From: UBA2421 sp002343075 | Lineage (GTDB): Bacteria > Planctomycetota > Phycisphaerae > Tepidisphaerales > Tepidisphaeraceae | NCBI GenBank assembly: GCA_937982565.1 | Contig: CALJLN010000034.1 | Location: 108,052 to 172,051, forward strand | DNA: 64,000 nucleotides | Direction: 5' to 3' | Part shown: piece after piece, positions 58,172 to 64,000 of the stretch | Position numbering within the stretch: the first letter of the stretch is position 1 | How the letters are laid out: each line of letters opens with the position of its first letter | Position numbers and translations under genes: made by a program | The notes under the pieces: model-generated | The model's database searches: none | What the model was told of the DNA's origin: nothing | What the model saw: only the letters and a program-made list of their open reading frames with translations

Positions 58172-60973
58172 ATGTTTCAAAGATACTCTCAGGTAAGTGG
58201 GTTTGAGCTTGAATTGTTGGAAAAGCGTCGATTATTGTCGATCGACGCGCCACAGCTTCTAACTGCCGACATCAACGGTGGTTCACTCATTTACTCTGCG
58301 AACTGGTCACGCGTTACGGCAGCTTCGAGATACCGCGTTGAATGGGGAATCGACGGCCTCACTTTTCCAAGCTTCACAGAAAGATTGCAACCCGAAGCTG
58401 ATCCACAGAATCCTGACGCGCCCATCCCCTTCATAGACGGAACCGCCTTCTCCGGCGAGCCGCGTTACTATCGCGTGCGCGCGATTTCGGCAAGCAGCGA
58501 GGTTTCAGCGCCGTCTAATGTCGAATTCACGACCGGCCCCACCGCCACCGCCATCGACGGCGCCGAGCAGTTGACCGCCAAGCCCGACGAGGAGGGTGTG
58601 CTCCTGCAATGGCCGTCGCTGCGGGTCAATCCGTATTACCGAATCTCCCGGTGGGGCTACCACGCCGGCTTTGACGACTACCGCTGGCTGCAGGTCGGCG
58701 AGGTCTGGGCAACAACCTCGCCCGCTCCGGCCAGGGACTTCCTGCAGGAGTTTTACGACCCCACCCCGCTTGGTGCGGGTGGAGCGGAATATCGGGTGGA
58801 TGGGTATGACTTCAGCTTTTTAGAGCCGCCGGAGTTTCCTTACTCTCCGGTAACGCGCGGGTTCGTCCATGCCCGCAGCGCCGAGCCGCTGGTTGAGAAT
58901 CGCGGAAAGGTGTTGCCGGTGGTGGATGATCGCTTCGAGACGCTTCTGGTTGAAGAGCTTGCGCAGTTTAGGAAGGACCTGATTGGTGACGGGTGGCAGA
59001 TTCATGGCACCGAGTGGGTTGCAACGACCGATTCGGTCACGGATGTGAAGGGACTTATCACCGACGCCTACACTGCCACAAGCCAACAACTAACCTCGGT
59101 GATTCTAATCGGACGAGTGCCGGTCCCTCGCTCCGGAACGGCGATGGATCAAGGCGATGGTCATAACGCCAGCACCAAGCCACCCGGTTCGGTGCATGGG
59201 GGCGCGTGGGTCGCCGATTCCTACTACGGCGACATGACGGAGTATTCATCGGGAACCGGATGGACGGACAATTCCGTAGATGTGACCCAATCCTCGTTGG
59301 GTTTGCGAGATCCGGAGAATGAGAATGTTCCTTTGGACGGCAAGTTTGATCAACGGTACATTCCTTCGTCGATTGAGTTATCGGTCGGTCGCATCGATTT
59401 TTACAAATTGACCAATTCGATTGCCCGGGTGCAAGCGGCGTATGCAGCTTCGCATCCCAGTTCACCGGCCTTGGGCGCGACTGAAGCGGAAGCGTATCTG
59501 CTTGGCAGATACTTCGAGCGTAATCACGACTATCGATTGAAGTTTTTTGAGGCGCAGCGGTTAGCGAAAATTGACAGCAATCAAGGGCTACCGGGAACGG
59601 ACTTTCTCCGGTCTGCCGCAACACTGGTTGGCTACGAAAACGCCTCATATTCCGACTACTCTACTGCAGTGACCGGTAGCGATGTTCTCACTTGGAGTTA
59701 CATTGGCGGGAGCGGCAACCATGATAATGTAAACCCAACTTCCGGTGCACATACTTTGGGACTCATTGGCACGCCCGGCCACGCGAGTCTTCCGGAAATT
59801 CATTCCGTTTTCAATCAGTTTCGTGGAAGTTGGATGGGGGACTGGGACCGCGCTCCGACGACCTCGCCGCACGAAATCGATGAAACTTTGATGAACGCGA
59901 TCTTGGCGCATGAAGGTGAAGCCCTCGCATCGATCTGGTCGGGTACGACCGGCTATACCGACTGGTATCTACATCGCATGGGATCGGGGGCGACACTGGG
60001 CGAAAGCTACCTTGACAGCATGAACGGCTACGCAAAGTTTGATGTCGCAAACGAAACGAGTTTTGTCTCCCGCAGCATTCTCGGCGATCCCACCCTGCGG
60101 CTGCACGTCGTTGCGCCGGTTTCAAACGTGACGGTGATTCGCGAAGAGTACGGGTATGGCGGGACGATGCATACCATCAACTCGCTCGCCTGGGAGCATT
60201 CGCCCGATCCTGAGGTGATTGGCTATCATGTTTACCGGGCCGTCAGCGCCGATGGGCCGTTCACGCGCCTCACTGGCTCGCCGGTTGCTGGAACCTTCTT
60301 CAACGACACCACCCCGATCGAAGACGCAGTGTACATGGTGCGCGCCGTCAAGCTCGAAGACACGCCCAGCGGAACCTACTACAACGCCTCGACCGGCATT
60401 CTCGCCGTCGAACTTGGCGGCGGAGGGGGCGCGGAGATGATGATGTCGCAGGGTGGCGGTGGTTGGTTCACCACCGGCGGCAGTTCGTCGGCGCCAGGCG
60501 GGGCGGCTTGGACCGGCGGGGCGGTTGGTGTGTCAATCTTTGACGATCTGTTTAGCGCCGACGAAGCAGCGCTCAACGCGCTCTCGCTCTCAGCACAGCA
60601 GAGCGCGGCGGCGACGTCCCCGCAAATCTCGGCCACGCCCACGCTGCACACCGGGCCGGTGCTCGTGTTTAACTTCGCGCTCAGCGGTTCGACAGATGGT
60701 TTGACCGGAAGCGCGACCGGAGGGCCGACCGCCCCGAGCAGCGCGCAGCGAATAGACGTCTATCTCCCCGCAGCGGGCAACGCCGACGGCCGACGCGTGC
60801 AACTGTTTGACGCAACGACGAACCGGCTGCTCGCGCAACGGGATATCGCCAGCGTGGGTGCCGAGGGGAGCACGTTCAGTGTGAGCAACTTGCCGGCGGG
60901 CGGGAAGTTTGCCGTACGACTCAGCAGCCTGACCGGCGCAGGCACCGTCACGGCGGCAGCACGGGTGGCGTGA
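58172..60973 (+). CDS. LEPR-XLL surface protein, C25-peptidase-like fold without Cys
   Basis: A 933-residue surface protein with LEPR-XLL motif FELELLEKRRLLS (11-23). A fibronectin-III-like part (24-125, and again about 660-740) surrounds a central region that follows the C25 (gingipain-like) layout: SVILIGRVPVPRSG, DSYYGDMTEY, SIELSVGRIDFYK, then VFNQFRGSWMGDWD, ALASIWSGTTGYTDWYLHRM and SRSILGDPTLRLHVVAPVS. The last two motifs are conserved in a large bacterial group that often lacks activity. The protein contains no Cys at all and has GSGNHD where C25 has a catalytic His-Gly, so peptidase activity is excluded. Gly-rich linker at 755-790. Confidence 0.75.
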   Translation: MFQRYSQVSGFELELLEKRRLLSIDAPQLLTADINGGSLIYSANWSRVTAASRYRVEWGIDGLTFPSFTERLQPEADPQNPDAPIPFIDGTAFSGEPRYYRVRAISASSEVSAPSNVEFTTGPTATAIDGAEQLTAKPDEEGVLLQWPSLRVNPYYRISRWGYHAGFDDYRWLQVGEVWATTSPAPARDFLQEFYDPTPLGAGGAEYRVDGYDFSFLEPPEFPYSPVTRGFVHARSAEPLVENRGKVLPVVDDRFETLLVEELAQFRKDLIGDGWQIHGTEWVATTDSVTDVKGLITDAYTATSQQLTSVILIGRVPVPRSGTAMDQGDGHNASTKPPGSVHGGAWVADSYYGDMTEYSSGTGWTDNSVDVTQSSLGLRDPENENVPLDGKFDQRYIPSSIELSVGRIDFYKLTNSIARVQAAYAASHPSSPALGATEAEAYLLGRYFERNHDYRLKFFEAQRLAKIDSNQGLPGTDFLRSAATLVGYENASYSDYSTAVTGSDVLTWSYIGGSGNHDNVNPTSGAHTLGLIGTPGHASLPEIHSVFNQFRGSWMGDWDRAPTTSPHEIDETLMNAILAHEGEALASIWSGTTGYTDWYLHRMGSGATLGESYLDSMNGYAKFDVANETSFVSRSILGDPTLRLHVVAPVSNVTVIREEYGYGGTMHTINSLAWEHSPDPEVIGYHVYRAVSADGPFTRLTGSPVAGTFFNDTTPIEDAVYMVRAVKLEDTPSGTYYNASTGILAVELGGGGGAEMMMSQGGGGWFTTGGSSSAPGGAAWTGGAVGVSIFDDLFSADEAALNALSLSAQQSAAATSPQISATPTLHTGPVLVFNFALSGSTDGLTGSATGGPTAPSSAQRIDVYLPAAGNADGRRVQLFDATTNRLLAQRDIASVGAEGSTFSVSNLPAGGKFAVRLSSLTGAGTVTAAARVA

Positions 60974-61141
60974 ACCGCCAGGCCTCGGCATCATCGGTTG
61001 CAATCAACAGCGCAGCGCGCGCAGGATTTGCCAGGAGATGATCCTTCAAAGCTTCCCGCACAGCAGTTCACGCTGCGGCGTGGAGCGGCCATGCAACGTG
61101 GGTTGTTCCTTCAACACCTCGCCACATCAGACAGGCAAAGA

Positions 61142-62164
61142 TTACGTCAGCGCATGCGCCCGGCGGACGCTGTTGCCGGCGCGGGTGGGGGGGTGATCGA
61201 CGATGGGCGTGCGGAGGATGCCCAGCCGTTCGATTTCGAGTTCGACGGTGTCGCCGGGCTTGAGCCACCCGCCTGTCGTATCGACGCCGATTTCCAGGAT
61301 GCACCCCCCGCCGACCGCGCCCGAGCCGATGAGGTCGCCGGGGAATAGCTCGGCATCGCGGCTGGCGTGTTCGATAATCTGCGGCCAGGTGAAGTGCATG
61401 CTCGCGGCGTTGCCCCGGCAGACTTCCTTGCCATTAATCTTCGCGGTCATGTTCAGATGTAGCCGGCCCGTGTCGTCGATGCGGTCTTTCATCTGATCGA
61501 GCGTAACCAGATACGGCCCGACCGCGGTGGCAAAATCTTTGCCCTTGCCGGGGCCGAAGCCGAGGCTCATTTCGTCGGCCTGCAGATCACGGGCGGAAAA
61601 ATCGTTGATGATGGTAAACCCGGCGACGTGCTTCCACGCATCTTTGCCGACAATATCGCGCCCCCCGCGGCCGATGATCATGCCCAGCTCAAGCTCAAAA
61701 TCGAGCTGATTGCTTCCCGCCGGGCCGTAGACGGCATGTTCATGCCCGACCAGCGCGCCGGCGTTGCCGAAATAAAACGAAGGCTGGTCATACCACGCCG
61801 CCGGCATGTCGCTGGTCATTCCCAGCCCGGCGCGCATGCCGCGCACATGGGCCTCAAACGCATGATAATCACGAAAATTGCGTGGCGCAGGCACCGGCGG
61901 CAGAAACTTCATCCGCCGGCTGGGCAGCGACCGCGCATCGCCGGTGAGATCGGCACGGCTGCGCGCCCAGTCGCGCGCCGCGTCGACAACATCATCCAGA
62001 TGTTGAACGGCGCAGGCGATATCAGAGAAAAAAATGGGCAGCCGGTCGATATCGGCACCTTCGGAACGAAACAACTCGCGCAGCGCAACGCGCTGCCCGC
62101 CGGGCAATTCAAAAATCGGCCGGGGCTCGTTTGCATCAAGGTCGAAAACGGTGGCTAAACGCAT
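61142..62164 (-). CDS. Fumarylacetoacetate hydrolase family enzyme
   Basis: A 340-residue protein of the FAH family. The metal-binding acids are in QLDFELELGMIIG (E-x-E), followed by the family's NDFSARDLQADEM (the later Asp ligand) and GKGKDFATAVGPYLVT, then GSGAVGGGCILEIG near the C-terminus. The N-terminal domain (1-75) is shorter than in FAH proper. Members hydrolyse C-C bonds in acylpyruvates or decarboxylate oxaloacetate in aromatic degradation. No tyrosine-degradation genes are adjacent. Confidence 0.88.
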   Translation of the reverse strand: MRLATVFDLDANEPRPIFELPGGQRVALRELFRSEGADIDRLPIFFSDIACAVQHLDDVVDAARDWARSRADLTGDARSLPSRRMKFLPPVPAPRNFRDYHAFEAHVRGMRAGLGMTSDMPAAWYDQPSFYFGNAGALVGHEHAVYGPAGSNQLDFELELGMIIGRGGRDIVGKDAWKHVAGFTIINDFSARDLQADEMSLGFGPGKGKDFATAVGPYLVTLDQMKDRIDDTGRLHLNMTAKINGKEVCRGNAASMHFTWPQIIEHASRDAELFPGDLIGSGAVGGGCILEIGVDTTGGWLKPGDTVELEIERLGILRTPIVDHPPTRAGNSVRRAHALT

Positions 62165-62588
62165 ACTTCAAAGGCTCCGTTCCCAGCGCAGGTTCACCCA
62201 ACTATCCTGATCGGATATTCGCGGCTGTCAACGGTACGGATGAGAAAGGTTGGCGGTTCGGTGCGTGTTTTTGCCGCGCGTGGGTGATAAACGTCACAAA
62301 CCGTCCCCCGGGAAGGCCCCAGCCCGCCGCGATGCGTCGTAGCACAGGTTTTCAACCAGTTCGAACGAAAAACCACCCGCCGCGGCGGCCTCAATCAAAC
62401 GGCTCGACCAAAAGCTGCTCGACCCCTGTCCACAACACGCCGCGCCGCCGAATTCCAGCAGTGGGGCAGACATCCCGGTCGGCCAACGCATTCCCCGCGC
62501 CGATCAGTTGACGGTCTCCACATCAATCACCAGATCAATCACGCCGCCCAGCGTGTCGGCGCGTCTTCCCGCAAGGCGTTGTCCGGTG
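62165..62588. other. 424-bp stretch, possibly a decayed gene
   Basis: No intact gene is supported. On the minus strand the reading LLEFGGAACCGQGSSSFWSS, then RLIEAAAAGGFSFELVENLC from 62491 down to 62294 has coding-like composition, and upstream LGGVIDLVIDVETVN ends in a stop in a neighbouring segment. This may be a relic, but I cannot name a family. Confidence 0.3.
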
Positions 62589-63203
62589 TTACGACGGCGT
62601 TGTCGCCGGCTGCGTTGTGGGTGGTTTGTAAACGACATCGGGCAGGGAGGGTTTCTTCGGCCAGCCGGGTTTGTTCGGGCGCCAGGCAGTGCCGCCTCCG
62701 GAATCGAATCCGCCGCGAGAAGGCAGGGCTGACACTTCCTTCACACCATCGCGAACGAAGACGTAGATAGCAGGATTATCAGGATCAGATTTATACCATA
62801 GATCGCCGGAGGCCGTGATCAAAAACCCGGTGTTTCCGTCATCGGAGAACTCTGGCGTCAAATGCCGATACCCGGCTATTGAAGCGCGGACCATGAACAG
62901 GCGGTGGGCTGTGACATCAAACTCAAAACGTCCATCACTTCCAGAAACTGCTTGATGGAGGATCCGATCGTTTGCCTTGCCTCTGGTCTCGAAGGTCCAA
63001 TCTCTTGGGATCGAATCAACACTGAATTCAAACACCACTCCCGGCAGACGATTGCCGTACTGATCAACCGCCAACCCGTGAAATGTAATCAATGCGTTGC
63101 TCTGGCCCTTCAACAAATGAATCTCCGCATCGCGGTCGCAGCACAAATGAGCGGGAACGGAGAGCAGGAAAAGTAAAGCAATCATGGAAGAACCGTTACT
63201 CAT
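62589..63203 (-). CDS. Secreted protein with carboxypeptidase-regulatory-like domain
   Basis: A 204-residue protein with signal peptide MSNGSSMIALLFLLSVPAHL (cleavage near CCDRD; the Cys pair could also be a lipoprotein). The domain ALITFHGLAVDQYGNRLPGV, then GSDGRFEFDVTAHRLFMVRA, resembles the carboxypeptidase regulatory (CarboxypepD_reg) beta-sandwich often found in surface proteins. The end WRPNKPGWPKKPSLPD and PPTTQPATTPS is Pro-rich and disordered. The start ATG (63201-63203) overlaps the stop of the upstream hydrolase-like gene by 8 bp, so translation is likely coupled. Confidence 0.65.
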   Translation of the reverse strand: MSNGSSMIALLFLLSVPAHLCCDRDAEIHLLKGQSNALITFHGLAVDQYGNRLPGVVFEFSVDSIPRDWTFETRGKANDRILHQAVSGSDGRFEFDVTAHRLFMVRASIAGYRHLTPEFSDDGNTGFLITASGDLWYKSDPDNPAIYVFVRDGVKEVSALPSRGGFDSGGGTAWRPNKPGWPKKPSLPDVVYKPPTTQPATTPS

Positions 63204-64000
63204 CGATCTCCTCCACTACTCGTGTCCAGAATGCTCTTGAATCGTGATTCGAATGAACAAACTGAGCGCTGTGACCTGTGCTGTGGCCGTTGAACACGCT
63301 GTTCGCTCCAAATGCCTGATTGAGATTGAGACCGTCACTAAAAGCTCCCTGCATTAAAGTGTGGCTTAGAGCCCCTACAGGAGGTGCGACGCTTGCCGCA
63401 CCAAATGCAAATGACTCATACAGCCTTGAAACACTAGTGTGCGGGTTGATTGAAACGGTCGCCGAGTTCCGTCCTTGTCGACTGAATCCTTCGCTCCAAC
63501 TAATGTTCAGGTTTGCGGGGAGCAGCCCATACCCTCGGCCACGGAAGTAGCGGTATTGCGAGTATTGCAACCAGCCAAGAAATGTGTCCCATGAAACTCC
63601 TGGTGTTGGTGCGACGCTCAGGTTCAGATAGCCGACGAGCCCATTGAATTGCGATCCGGCGCCGATTGAAGGCTTGACAGCCTGAATCACCCGCCAGCCC
63701 ATGAGTGCGTAGTCGACAGGATTATAGAAATTGAGAATTTGATTGGACGCGGCCGTAATGTTGGAGAACCTTGGGACACTCCCACCAATTCCATTTTGCA
63801 CCTCCCCTAAGGCCTGTGAGCGGAAGCCCTGGTACTCGTATCGTCCGTTGACAATTGACGCGCGCTGCTCCGCGTGCTGTTGTGCTTCTGTCGTTTGCTT
63901 GTAAATCGAAGCGTTCGTGGTGGCATCGACGAAATGTGCGGAAAATGCCGCTTGGCTCATGATTGCGGTATCGACGATTTTAGTGCTTCCTGCCTGCTTC
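63196..64000 (-). CDS. Hydrolase-like surface protein, N-terminus outside window
   Basis: The frame is open from the right edge to the stop at 63196 (TAA on the minus strand), so only the C-terminal 267 residues are seen; the Met at 63960 is internal. The segment SNQILNFYNPVDYALMGWRV, then PSIGAGSQFNGLVGY, and the late HSTGHSAQFVHSNHDSRAFW with HSAQF, match, from memory, the C-terminal lobe of secreted alpha/beta hydrolases of planctomycetes and Verrucomicrobia ('NyYnpxDYAL..W', 'HSxQF..........FW'). The nucleophile would be in the missing part. It is probably a member of RHS-like or other large surface proteins. Confidence 0.5.
   Translation of the reverse strand, partial: KQAGSTKIVDTAIMSQAAFSAHFVDATTNASIYKQTTEAQQHAEQRASIVNGRYEYQGFRSQALGEVQNGIGGSVPRFSNITAASNQILNFYNPVDYALMGWRVIQAVKPSIGAGSQFNGLVGYLNLSVAPTPGVSWDTFLGWLQYSQYRYFRGRGYGLLPANLNISWSEGFSRQGRNSATVSINPHTSVSRLYESFAFGAASVAPPVGALSHTLMQGAFSDGLNLNQAFGANSVFNGHSTGHSAQFVHSNHDSRAFWTRVVEEIDE

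Noticed and set aside
62294..62491. 65-codon minus-strand frame as a real gene
   Set aside because: No ribosome site, no recognised family, and neighbouring stops suggest at most a relic; noted in the gap entry only.
1..64000. tRNA and rRNA genes
   Set aside because: No cloverleaf-like conserved boxes (for example GGTTCGAATCC-type T-arms in a fitting context) or rRNA-like sequence were noticed; a tRNAscan run would be needed to exclude them fully.

Overview
The window reads as a chromosome segment of a planctomycete, most likely of the Phycisphaerae (Tepidisphaera/Humisphaera-like). The grounds are high GC, many large secreted proteins ending in PEP-CTERM signals, dockerin-like 'GDxNxDGxVxLDDFTxLAxNFG' pairs, N-terminal LEPR-XLL motifs, several prepilin-like proteins with 'FTLVELLVVIGIIAVLIA' ends, and mixed-orientation housekeeping genes. 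This assignment rests on family style, not on a marker gene. No rRNA, tRNA, CRISPR array, phage or insertion sequence was recognised.

Layout. 1-5.2 kb: a cut-off DUF4136 lipoprotein, two PilZ-like proteins, an outer-membrane barrel and, divergent from it, nrfHA for nitrite reduction to ammonia with a histidine-type (CXXCH) first haem. 5.4-13 kb: a secreted protein, a LEPR-XLL/dockerin protein, a NatAB-like ABC exporter and a TlpA-like thioredoxin. 13-18.3 kb: an esterase plus ATP-grasp pair, a decayed DUF433/DUF5615 toxin-antitoxin remnant, an AlkD-like protein, an orphan DUF433 and kynureninase. 18.3-26.3 kb: a sugar dehydrogenase-like protein, mreBCD for cell shape, small envelope proteins and clpX with a long Gly/Pro-rich N-terminal extension. 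26.4-34.9 kb: two divergent GT-C glycosyltransferase-like membrane proteins, a Gfo/Idh/MocA oxidoreductase coupled to a small sorted protein, secreted proteins and a dienelactone hydrolase. 35.4-46.5 kb: a secreted peptidylarginine-deiminase-like protein, a DEAD-box helicase, threonine/serine dehydratase, a Uma2 nuclease, an orphan succinate dehydrogenase cytochrome b, an SGNH hydrolase, truB, a triple HNH-associated-repeat protein and galE. 46.8-61 kb: a surface-protein region with PEP-CTERM and LEPR-XLL proteins and two pseudopilins. 61-64 kb: a fumarylacetoacetate-hydrolase-family enzyme and a cut-off hydrolase-like gene.

How the genes relate. nrfHA form a quinol-to-nitrite electron path at the membrane. 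mreBCD are a compact elongation set. The PEP-CTERM proteins need an exosortase that is not in this window. Kynureninase and the FAH-family enzyme fit aromatic catabolism but lie 43 kb apart. The most interesting local signals are the 54.0-57.3 kb group (Cys-rich small protein, pseudopilin, two PEP-CTERM proteins whose predicted mature ends begin with His), the secreted arginine deiminase, the esterase/ATP-grasp pair, and the broken toxin-antitoxin pair.
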